From positions 1-10,065 of the forward strand of contig JAESUN010000130.1 of the NCBI GenBank assembly GCA_016763045.1: 10,065 bases of DNA, written 5' to 3'. The translations under genes were made by a program, and so were the position numbers. How positions within the stretch are numbered: position 1 is the first letter of the stretch; the number at the start of each line of letters is the position of its first letter. Under the pieces are notes generated by a model. That model did not search any database and was not told the DNA's origin. It saw nothing but the letters and a program-made list of their open reading frames with translations. This DNA is from Opitutaceae bacterium. Lineage in GTDB: Bacteria > Verrucomicrobiota > Verrucomicrobiia > Opitutales > Opitutaceae. Below, piece after piece: positions 1-6,290 of this stretch.

Positions 1-1763
1 GTATCCAAATCGATTCCACCAGGAAAAGAAGGAGGAATGATTGGAGTAGAGATTCCATCGATGATTAATTCACTCGTACTTGAATTGGAACCAAAAGCAT
101 CCCCAAGATTTCGATTAACCGTCTGATAACTATCATTGGCACTTCCTCTCGTTTGATCAACCTGCCACTGAATACCAAATTCTTCCAAATCACCCTCAGC
201 TACGTCGATGAACTTTGCTTCAATCTCGACCTGACGGACTTCATTATAGCGATTAAGAATGTTGCGAACACGTTGTAAATTACGCGAGGTCTGCGTAACG
301 ATCATCGCAGAACCATCGTAAACAAGACTACTTCCTGCGACACCAGCGAAATTGACTCCTGCTTGCTGGAGAAAGTTCTGAATACCTTCGGATTCATTTA
401 AACTCCCGGAAGTACCAGAACCTCCATATGAGGAAGACGAAAAAGGATCATCAGAATCAGACGAGATCGGTGTAGCTCCTCCACTTCCAGCCATCCGAAT
501 AACGGCGGAACGGGAAACAGGGAAAAACTCAGTATCCAAATTGGTCAGTTCTCCACCAGGACGAACAATAATCGCATCCGCTTCCACTTCATATTGAAAG
601 CCGACCATATCGACGATAAAATCAAGAACACGCTTTAAAGACATACCCCTGACGGAGATATTCACTGATGGATTCGTTTGATTGGGATCCAATAGAACGA
701 TATTCACTCCCTTCGGGCCACTTGTCGAATTATCATATTCCGCTGAAGTCGCACTCAATGAATTGATAACTCCACTCAAATCCAAACCATTATAAACAAC
801 GTTAGGAATAAAGATATTGTTCAGCTTCTCAAGCATCGGAGCAATGGCCGATTCAGCAGGACCATCAGTGGCACGTTCCTGGTAGATCCCTGGTCGCTGC
901 CAGGCATTTGTGACTTCTTCCAATAATTGTTCACGAGTCTTCTCATGATTAAGCCAACCGTCTTTACGATTTTGCTGCGCAATACGCCTCAGAAAATTCT
1001 TTGCCTCCACGTTACTAGGGTCCCTCGTTTCGACATCTTTGAAGGTTGCTTCAGCTCCAGCAATATCTCCCCCAAGATACTGACTGCGACCTTTGCTGAT
1101 CATCTTATTGATCAAAGCTTGCTCTGCTGAAAAAGAGGTCTCACTAGAAGAAACTGATTGAGCGACATACGCATTCCCAGAAGAAGTTGAAGCCGCAGCT
1201 TTCTTTGCCGCCTTCGCCTGCTTTTTGGCCAAAGCATCTCGTTCCTTGGTTATCTTTTTGATGAGAGAATTGGTCGAAGAACTAGGTGAAAGACTTCTCA
1301 AGGCATAATCATATGTCATGAGAGCAGTTTTAATCTCTCCTCGACCTGCCTGAGTTTTAGCAAGCTTACGAAGTTCCTCTGCTCTCTGGATACTTTGTTC
1401 AGTTTCATCCACTGCACTGACAGAATAAGATGATGATGATGATGCAACTGGAGAAGAGGTAGTTGCAACCGCTTTAGGTTTAGCCTCTTGCTCTGCTGCA
1501 ATCATACGATTAACCTCATAAAGGTTGCGTTTCACTGACGTATCTCCAGGAGCGATGGTTTCAAGCTCTTCGAGACTTTTCTTTGCTTGTTGTAGATCGC
1601 CTTCGTTCTTAGCACGAAGTGCTTCGGCCATCAATCGGATTTTGATTTCAGTTTGGCTCTCACTCTTCTCAGCGGCTGAAAGTGACACTCCTGAAGAAGC
1701 CCCAAAAGTGACAATCGCAAAAGTAATTAAGAGTAGAAATTTGAGGAAAGGACAGGTTTTCAT
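1..1763 (-). CDS. Type IV pilus secretin, PilQ/GspD superfamily (Amuc_1098-like), 3'-truncated by window edge
   Basis: Outer-membrane secretin expected to form the gated pore through which the pilus or secreted substrate passes. The frame stays open from ATG at 1763 to the left edge (587 codons, C-terminus missing). Residues 1-31 look like a signal peptide (hydrophobic core 8-21, likely cleavage near SLSA-AEKS). Three TPR-like helical hairpins follow (about 38-88, 120-160, 214-262), separated by Ser-rich and Ala/Lys-rich linkers (100-118, 178-212). An N0/STN-like module comes next (about 310-402, ending DAIIVRPGG). A second secretin N-domain follows (about 455-510), then the start of the secretin core with QVEIEAKFIDVAEGDLEEFGIQW (511-533), a strong family hallmark. 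The pore-forming barrel lies outside the window. It is last of the five-gene pilus operon, 91 nt downstream of its neighbour. No clear Shine-Dalgarno precedes the ATG. The superfamily is near certain; pilus rather than type II secretion use is inferred from the PilM-type neighbour. Confidence 0.9.
   Translation of the reverse strand, partial: MKTCPFLKFLLLITFAIVTFGASSGVSLSAAEKSESQTEIKIRLMAEALRAKNEGDLQQAKKSLEELETIAPGDTSVKRNLYEVNRMIAAEQEAKPKAVATTSSPVASSSSSYSVSAVDETEQSIQRAEELRKLAKTQAGRGEIKTALMTYDYALRSLSPSSSTNSLIKKITKERDALAKKQAKAAKKAAASTSSGNAYVAQSVSSSETSFSAEQALINKMISKGRSQYLGGDIAGAEATFKDVETRDPSNVEAKNFLRRIAQQNRKDGWLNHEKTREQLLEEVTNAWQRPGIYQERATDGPAESAIAPMLEKLNNIFIPNVVYNGLDLSGVINSLSATSAEYDNSTSGPKGVNIVLLDPNQTNPSVNISVRGMSLKRVLDFIVDMVGFQYEVEADAIIVRPGGELTNLDTEFFPVSRSAVIRMAGSGGATPISSDSDDPFSSSSYGGSGTSGSLNESEGIQNFLQQAGVNFAGVAGSSLVYDGSAMIVTQTSRNLQRVRNILNRYNEVRQVEIEAKFIDVAEGDLEEFGIQWQVDQTRGSANDSYQTVNRNLGDAFGSNSSTSELIIDGISTPIIPPSFPGGIDLD
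1429..1444. repeat. Short trinucleotide repeat (GAT)5 inside the secretin gene
   Basis: About five GAT units in tandem. On the coding (minus) strand these read as TCA codons and encode part of a serine run in the linker between the first and second TPR-like hairpins (around residues 108-112). Slippage here would change the linker by whole residues without shifting the frame, so any effect would be on linker length and not on/off switching. Confidence 0.6.
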
Positions 1764-1854
1764 TAGCAGTTCAACTTTTCGGAAGCAATTTACATTTATT
1801 TTAATGAACCTATTTTGGTTCGAGGTAAAGCCCTCTTCTCAAAGAAAATCATCC
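1764..1854 (-). other. Intergenic leader of the secretin gene with a small hairpin
   Basis: This 91-nt gap is the longest within the minus-strand operon; the other junctions are 2, about 8 and 53 nt. It holds a 5-bp inverted repeat, gaacc/ggttc with a 6-nt spacer at 1806-1821. In the direction of transcription it is followed by an A-rich rather than U-rich run, so it does not look like an intrinsic terminator. No clear promoter or ribosome binding site is visible. The secretin gene may still be cotranscribed, perhaps with separately tuned translation; this is inference. Confidence 0.35.
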
Positions 1855-2745
1855 TCACGGGGCATAAAAATCATCCTCCTCAGTATCAAAGGATCCACGA
1901 TTGACCGGAGAAATCGATCTGACCAAAGGGTCAGCCAAGTCCGGTGAGGTAAGAATCAACGTTGCTCGAGGCGGAAAAACCTGAAGCCGGTTAATACTAT
2001 AGGTCTGCTCTCCGTTCAGAATGAGCCCACCTTCAGTATACGTATATTCGATAATAGAATTCCCTTTGATCCTAAAAACCGCCTCCGCTCCAGAAAGCAT
2101 TCGTCTCTCCTTATTTGTCAGTAAAATCTCTTCGCCACTGTCTTCATCAAAAAGAACAGCTTTCGCAATTGATTCGACGATAGGCATATTGCCAATGGTC
2201 GATGTTTTTTTCTCTACCTCAAAGGAACGTAGCGTTACATGAGCTTGAGAGAATCGTTTACCCGGTCGCCCCACGAGAGTACCTCCTGTCGGCACATACT
2301 CAAAAGTGGCCACATAATCTCCCTCTTCCCCGAGATAACCGACCAATTGCATGCGATAAGGTCTTGCTCTCACATCTAGTAATTCAACCTCAAACGGGTC
2401 TTCCGTTAAGACAACCGGGCGTCTGAAATCCGGAGGTGTCACCGTGAAGCGGAGAGTGACTGGATTATAATAAATAACAGGAGGCGTAAAAACATCATAG
2501 AGCCATTTCTCTCCTCTCTTCTGATGAGGGGCTTTTTCCCAAGTTTGTGTCAAAATCCTGGGAGATCTTACCTCTGAAGGCTCATAGACATTACCCCCCA
2601 GAGTTAACGTAACCCCCTCCTTAATGATGAGATGGCTCTCACGCAGATCTATTATCCAAACAACGAGAGCAAACAGAAAGATACACCCTGCCATTGAAAG
2701 CAGAATTTTATCAATAAACTGTTTGATGAATGCCATTATCCGCAC
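1855..2745 (-). CDS. Bitopic periplasmic protein in the PilP position of the pilus operon (Amuc_1099-like)
   Basis: A 296-residue protein with a short basic N-terminus, one hydrophobic segment (about 12-33) and a large soluble, presumably periplasmic, part. The soluble region is mostly predicted beta by eye. It carries WLYDVFTPPVIYYNP (81-95), which resembles my recollection of Amuc_1099-type proteins, and ends in an acidic tail (SFDTEEDDFYAP). The gene sits where pilP lies in pilMNOPQ operons, between the PilO-position gene and the secretin, so it may link the inner-membrane platform to the secretin (inference). A Cys at residue 21 in SMAGC resembles a weak lipobox, as in lipoprotein PilP, but the hydrophobic run continues well past it, favouring a membrane anchor. 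The start is GTG at 2745, because GAGGAA lies 8 nt upstream. ATG at 2736 would give a product three residues shorter. The gene lies 2 nt after its upstream neighbour's stop and is surely coupled to it. No biochemical function is known to me. Confidence 0.8.
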   Translation of the reverse strand: MRIMAFIKQFIDKILLSMAGCIFLFALVVWIIDLRESHLIIKEGVTLTLGGNVYEPSEVRSPRILTQTWEKAPHQKRGEKWLYDVFTPPVIYYNPVTLRFTVTPPDFRRPVVLTEDPFEVELLDVRARPYRMQLVGYLGEEGDYVATFEYVPTGGTLVGRPGKRFSQAHVTLRSFEVEKKTSTIGNMPIVESIAKAVLFDEDSGEEILLTNKERRMLSGAEAVFRIKGNSIIEYTYTEGGLILNGEQTYSINRLQVFPPRATLILTSPDLADPLVRSISPVNRGSFDTEEDDFYAP

Positions 2746-2747
2746 AG

Positions 2748-3752
2748 TTACGATTCCTCAACCTGCTCAATCTCAGGTAGGTTAAATTTGATCTCCAAAA
2801 ATTCAATGGTCACTGTAAAGTGAGAAAAATTTTCCTTCACGATGGGTATCTTAGCAGATTCCAGAGACAATAGACTCCCACTGATCTCTTCGGCTTCTAA
2901 CACAACATTGCGCGACCTCGACCTTCGACCACGGCCATGTCGTTCATCAGCCTTTGCTTTTACCAACGATTCCACTTCGACACTTCTCACCACAAGCGGA
3001 AGCTCAGAGTCCGCCATTAAATTCATAAAGATACGTAATGAACTCGTCTGTCCAACAAAGGAAATCTGAAAAGCAATGGTATCCACAACACCAGCCATTC
3101 GAGCGGTTACTTCGGGATTGATCGTAAAAATATCTCCACCAGACCGGCCTCGAATCTCTATTTTTGGTTGAAATCGAGATACTTTTTCCCCCGGATTTAC
3201 AATCTCCCAATCCTCTCTTTTCACCCAAAGAATCTGACGTGGCTTTGCGATAAAGAGAGCTTCGAGGATATGATCAGCTACCTTTCGTTGCTTATAGATA
3301 GGAATAACATATTCTTGTTCTGGCCCCTCATTGGTATAAGCACTGAATGAAAATCGTTCTTCGGGACGAATTTCCACTCCAAACTTCTCGGCCAGCTCTC
3401 TATTACGCTCCACAAACGTCGCAATATCAAAATAAGCATCCGTTCTGGAAAGAGGAGGATGTCGAAAAAGATCCAGTGTATTTGATCCATCCACATTCAA
3501 GGATCTCAACATTTCCTGCAGGGCAGATACATTTTGCTGCAAATCAGCCCTCGCTACTTCCAGGTTTTCTGCTGTGGGCGATGGCATTCGACGCTCTAGA
3601 ATCTCTTTTTTCTGCTCTTCATCTCGAAGAACACCATGGATCGATTCCAATGCATCCTGACCAATTACAAGAAACATCCCTTCAACAATTAGCAGCAAAC
3701 CGGCAAAGCCGATCAAGCTGTAAAAGACTGGATATTGTTTAAAGCGGGCCAT
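2748..3752 (-). CDS. Amuc_1100-like pilus-associated protein in the PilO position
   Basis: A 334-residue protein with an N-terminal transmembrane segment (about 9-30), a charged predicted coiled coil (about 33-85) and two alpha/beta domains (about 100-235 and 220-325). This is the general layout of PilO/GspM-like alignment proteins and of Akkermansia Amuc_1100. From memory, the segment FVGQTSSLRIFMNLMADSE (232-250) followed by VVRSVEVE, and the closing FTVTIEFLEIKFN (312-324), line up with equivalent segments of Amuc_1100. A strongly basic, low-complexity loop (KADERHGRGRRSRSRN, 267-282) lies between two strands of the second domain, where I recall Amuc_1100 having an Ala/Pro-rich insert. It sits between the PilM-PilN fusion and the PilP-position gene, so it probably works in the periplasmic alignment complex. 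I chose ATG at 3752; a TTG at 3764 would overlap the upstream stop by four bases and add MIFP. Neither start has a clear Shine-Dalgarno. Confidence 0.82.
   Translation of the reverse strand: MARFKQYPVFYSLIGFAGLLLIVEGMFLVIGQDALESIHGVLRDEEQKKEILERRMPSPTAENLEVARADLQQNVSALQEMLRSLNVDGSNTLDLFRHPPLSRTDAYFDIATFVERNRELAEKFGVEIRPEERFSFSAYTNEGPEQEYVIPIYKQRKVADHILEALFIAKPRQILWVKREDWEIVNPGEKVSRFQPKIEIRGRSGGDIFTINPEVTARMAGVVDTIAFQISFVGQTSSLRIFMNLMADSELPLVVRSVEVESLVKAKADERHGRGRRSRSRNVVLEAEEISGSLLSLESAKIPIVKENFSHFTVTIEFLEIKFNLPEIEQVEES
2754..2759 (-). promoter_or_regulatory. Shine-Dalgarno GAGGAA that selects the GTG start at 2745
   Basis: GAGGAA on the minus strand lies within the last codons (Glu-Glu) of the upstream Amuc_1100-like gene, 8 nt before GTG at 2745 and 17 nt before the alternative ATG at 2736. 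The spacing favours GTG. It is one of the very few recognisable ribosome binding sites in this window. Confidence 0.6.
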
Positions 3753-3760
3753 CGGAAAAA

Positions 3761-5467
3761 TCAAAGCGGCTTACGCGGGTTAACCACCAATATAAAATCA
3801 AATTTCAAAACTCCGGGTTGACGATTATCGAACCGCTCATTTTCAACCGAGACAATGAACTGGGAATCTTCAAAACTTACCAATAACTGTTTCACCCTAT
3901 TATAGGAATCCTGACTCACTCTTGAAACGGGGTGATCCTTATCCAACAAGCGCCCCGTCAAATTCAGGCGCAATGCGCGACTCTCGTCGGAATTCGACTT
4001 TGTTTTCTCCAATCCTCCAAGGAAACTACTGGCCAGGGTTGAGGGCCCTGAGCCTCGAATTACCTGAACTTTCTCCAGCCAAACATCCTCAACATTAACT
4101 AGACGCTCCTGCAAATCAGAAAAGAAATTAATCCAATTCGATTTTGTCTCAACGAGTCCTTTGATCGCATTCATCTGATCCTTCGATTCCTCAATCGCTG
4201 CCAGATTCATCCGTATTTGCCGATTGATCTGATCCACCGGAAACATCAGATTTTCAATATTCTTAACCTTTTCGTCATAGGCAGTCAGCTTCGATCGGTT
4301 CCCCATGATTGAAAGACCCACAGTCGCAACAAGGAGGAAAGCAGCCATTAAATAAAAAGGAGCTCTTTTGCGAAAAGCTCTATCCTTAATAACACGGGGA
4401 GGTAATAGCTTGAGCCGCTTAGATTCCTCAACCCAATAACTAGCCGCAATCCCAACTGATTCCCCTAGAAAATGAGCATGTGCTTTTGCCGTCAGTTCAT
4501 TGACATTGGCAGAGAACTGAACCCGCCGAAGTGGATCATAGTGTTCAACGGATAGGTTCGTCTTCTCTGCTAACAGTCCTCTGAATTGGGAAGACAAAGA
4601 GCCTCCACCTGTTACATATATTTGCTGAGGCCGATCAGCTCCGCTCTGTCGCCGATATGTCGCCACCGTCCTCGTCACTTCAAGAGCGAATCGTGATACA
4701 AATGACTGCATCGCCTCATCCGTAGCCATCTTTTCCTTCGATTCGGCTTCCAGGGGTAAACTGCCATCAAGGATGCTCACTTTCAATTCTTCAGCATCCT
4801 CAAAAGAGAGCTCCAATGCGGAAGCTATTGACTGAGTGATACTATTCCCAGCAAAGGCTATATTTCGCACATAAAAACGATCTTTCTGCAAAAAGATCAA
4901 ATTAGAGGAACGTGCACCTACATTAACCAGCAAAACACCCTCCCGAACCTCAGGATAATTATAATGGAAAGCACTTATCTGCGAAAGACTCGATGGCTCT
5001 ATACAATCCGGAGCACAACCGATCTCACCGGTCCTATCACAAAGCTCTTCCAGAATATCCAAGCGCACTGCAGTAAGCGCGATATCAAAATCAACACCAT
5101 CATCTGCTACGATCTGATAATCCCAAACCACTTCTTCCAAAGGATAAGGAATGTTCTGACGAGCTTCAAACTGAACAATTCGGTCTATCTTCGATTCTTC
5201 GACATTCGGAACCTTGATAAATTTGGTAAGAGAAAGATGCCCCGGAGTGATCAAACCGACACTAATTTTTTCCTTCCTTCCAGAAAAAGCCCGTTTAAGG
5301 ACATCCTCCACAGAATCTATCCATTCCGTACCATCACCCAGAGAATCCCCAATCGATTCAAAAACAAAACTCTCCAGAACAATCTCGCCCGATTTGGGAA
5401 CAGAGAAAATAGCTGCACAGACACGACTTGCCCCACAATCAATAGCAAGAATTTGATCGTTATTCAT
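3761..5467 (-). CDS. PilM actin-like ATPase fused to a PilN-like membrane/periplasmic domain (Amuc_1101-like)
   Basis: A 568-residue protein. Residues 1-345 are a PilM/FtsA-type actin-fold ATPase: phosphate-1 ILAIDCGASRVCAAIF (6-21), PilM hallmark KFIKVPNVEESKIDRIVQFE (82-101) followed by IPYPLEEVVWDYQIV (106-120), phosphate-2 VLLVNVGARSSNLIFL (178-193) and adenosine motif IYVTGGGSLSSQFRGL (283-298). Residues 349-358 (SKRLKLLPPR) resemble the INLLP motif at the N-terminus of PilN, the peptide known to dock into PilM. Next come one transmembrane helix (about 369-388), a coiled coil (about 394-442) and a ferredoxin-like PilN-type periplasmic domain (about 445-565). The protein is therefore read as PilM and PilN in one chain, cytoplasmic at the front and periplasmic at the back. 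It sits 53 nt after the Amuc_1102-like gene and is near-contiguous with the PilO-position gene. Usual PilM is about 350 and PilN about 200 residues, which sum to this length. The gene lacks an evident Shine-Dalgarno. Confidence 0.92.
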   Translation of the reverse strand: MNNDQILAIDCGASRVCAAIFSVPKSGEIVLESFVFESIGDSLGDGTEWIDSVEDVLKRAFSGRKEKISVGLITPGHLSLTKFIKVPNVEESKIDRIVQFEARQNIPYPLEEVVWDYQIVADDGVDFDIALTAVRLDILEELCDRTGEIGCAPDCIEPSSLSQISAFHYNYPEVREGVLLVNVGARSSNLIFLQKDRFYVRNIAFAGNSITQSIASALELSFEDAEELKVSILDGSLPLEAESKEKMATDEAMQSFVSRFALEVTRTVATYRRQSGADRPQQIYVTGGGSLSSQFRGLLAEKTNLSVEHYDPLRRVQFSANVNELTAKAHAHFLGESVGIAASYWVEESKRLKLLPPRVIKDRAFRKRAPFYLMAAFLLVATVGLSIMGNRSKLTAYDEKVKNIENLMFPVDQINRQIRMNLAAIEESKDQMNAIKGLVETKSNWINFFSDLQERLVNVEDVWLEKVQVIRGSGPSTLASSFLGGLEKTKSNSDESRALRLNLTGRLLDKDHPVSRVSQDSYNRVKQLLVSFEDSQFIVSVENERFDNRQPGVLKFDFILVVNPRKPL

Positions 5468-5520
5468 AGCAGGTCAGTGAAAAGACTAAGGGCCTTCAAA
5501 AGGATATCTCAGGAATAAGG

Positions 5521-6144
5521 TTAACGCTGTTTACGAACAAACGAAGGTGTGCTTCCTCTATAATCGAAAAGAAAAGGAGAATCGAATTGGGAGACCAATA
5601 TCCCTTCATTTCGAATCGCATCTCTAGCGATATGATCTTTAAAACTCTGCAATGCTTTACCTGTTCGAAGCATCCCGGAAACATTCTCTGAAGCTAAAGG
5701 CAACAATTTCCCATCCACATAGATCTGCACCATATAAGCACTGGCTCTGCCTCTGACTCGATCACGTTCCACCACTTCTGGTGGTAAATAAAATCTGAAT
5801 TGGGCTTTTCCGTTTTTCAACGTTACCGCCTCTGCCTCACTTCGAAAAAACCGAAAACCATTTTCGGTAAGCCGCGACTGTATCCCCAAGCTAAGAGCAA
5901 CTTTCACTCGATCAACATAGCGTGAATTGGCCCCTTCCAGGGTCCCATCTCCCCTCACATCCAATTCGACAGTTGTTTCAAGCCATGAATCACCGGCTCC
6001 AGCAGGTCGCATAGATGCAAAAGCAACTTCTCTAACTTTTACTGAGAATCCAGAAGCATCCGACGATTGAGCGGCCACCTGAAAAGTTAAGACTGGAAAC
6101 AACGAAGCGAATAGCAGGCACGTTGTAATTTTTAGATATCGCAT
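5521..6144 (-). CDS. Secreted protein leading the pilus operon (Amuc_1102-like)
   Basis: A 207-residue protein with a clear Sec signal peptide (basic MRYLK, hydrophobic core about 6-22, likely cleavage after VAA near residue 25). The mature part appears largely beta-stranded. It includes WLETTVELDVRGDG (54-67), YVDRVKVALSLG (76-87) and FRFYLPPEVVERDRVRG (116-132), with no cysteines, membrane segments or enzyme motifs. I assign it as Amuc_1102-like from its signal peptide, size and position directly before the PilM gene, a placement matching Akkermansia; the sequence match itself is from memory. The role is unknown to me, presumably a periplasmic pilus assembly accessory. It is the first gene of the operon, and its ATG lies inside the long inverted repeat at 6143-6173. 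The C-terminus is basic (SFVRKQR). No Shine-Dalgarno is visible, and a promoter at the palindrome would leave only a very short leader. Confidence 0.8.
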   Translation of the reverse strand: MRYLKITTCLLFASLFPVLTFQVAAQSSDASGFSVKVREVAFASMRPAGAGDSWLETTVELDVRGDGTLEGANSRYVDRVKVALSLGIQSRLTENGFRFFRSEAEAVTLKNGKAQFRFYLPPEVVERDRVRGRASAYMVQIYVDGKLLPLASENVSGMLRTGKALQSFKDHIARDAIRNEGILVSQFDSPFLFDYRGSTPSFVRKQR

Positions 6145-6150
6145 TATAAT
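6123..6150 (+). promoter_or_regulatory. Candidate rightward sigma-70 promoter
   Basis: TTGTAA at 6123-6128 (4 of 6 match to TTGACA) and a perfect TATAAT at 6145-6150 are separated by 16 bp, pointing towards the Nudix and PDH genes. The predicted start of transcription is near 6157. It overlaps the first codons of the divergent pilus gene and the left arm of the palindrome. This is a prediction from consensus only. Confidence 0.4.
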
Positions 6151-6173
6151 AGCTTAAAATAAGCTATTATAAT
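6143..6173. promoter_or_regulatory. Perfect 14-bp inverted repeat over the pilus operon start: candidate operator and leftward -10 region
   Basis: The left arm attataatagctta (6143-6156) and right arm taagctattataat (6160-6173) are exact reverse complements around a 3-nt spacer (6157-6159). The repeat includes part of the ATG of the leftward Amuc_1102-like gene (6144-6142). TATAAT occurs twice on each strand. The minus-strand copy at 6171-6166 could be the -10 box of the pilus operon, giving a leader of about 15 nt, though no good -35 is visible. The site could be an operator for a dimeric regulator acting on both divergent units. Alternatively, in longer transcripts it could be a hairpin hiding the start codon. 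The repeat is seen directly; the function is inferred. Confidence 0.6.
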
Positions 6174-6217
6174 CCTATGATGTAAACAAAATTCCCGGGC
6201 AGCTCCCATCAGTAAAC

Positions 6218-6232
6218 GAGGTGATTCACCTC
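6218..6232 (+). promoter_or_regulatory. Short palindrome containing a Shine-Dalgarno-like sequence upstream of the Nudix gene
   Basis: GAGGTGA and TCACCTC flank a single central T. GAGGTGAT is complementary to the 3' end of 16S rRNA, but it is about 14 nt from ATG at 6240 and over 60 nt from ATG at 6291, so it is poorly spaced as a ribosome binding site for either. In RNA the two arms would pair with each other and hide the motif. It may be an operator half of the divergent region, a translational control hairpin, or chance. Confidence 0.35.
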
Positions 6233-6290
6233 TGGTATTATGATTACTTGGCGAATGGCAGACTCGAACCAACCTTCCTGCCCTTCATCA

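Noticed and set aside
1316..1501. Minus-strand open frame with a His run that might look like a metal-binding peptide.
   Set aside because: It is the GAT/ATC trinucleotide repeat read in another frame of the secretin gene, whose own frame has clear TPR and secretin motifs.
1806..1821. Hairpin before the secretin gene as a terminator separating it from the operon.
   Set aside because: It has a short 5-bp stem and is followed by A-rich, not U-rich, sequence in the direction of transcription. Kept only as a note on the intergenic region.
3347..3742. Plus-strand open frames lying opposite the pilus genes (such as 3347-3742, 4964-5518 and 1525-1947) as antisense genes.
   Set aside because: They have no recognisable domains or start signals and lie wholly or almost wholly over minus-strand genes with clear family motifs. 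They are coding shadows.
6249..6275. A tRNA-like GACTCGAAC (reverse complement of a T-loop) preceded by TGG, suggesting a minus-strand tRNA or a tRNA remnant as an integration site.
   Set aside because: The flanking bases cannot form the T-stem beyond the first pair, and no anticodon or D arm follows. The sequence also lies beside or inside the Nudix reading frame. Taken as chance.
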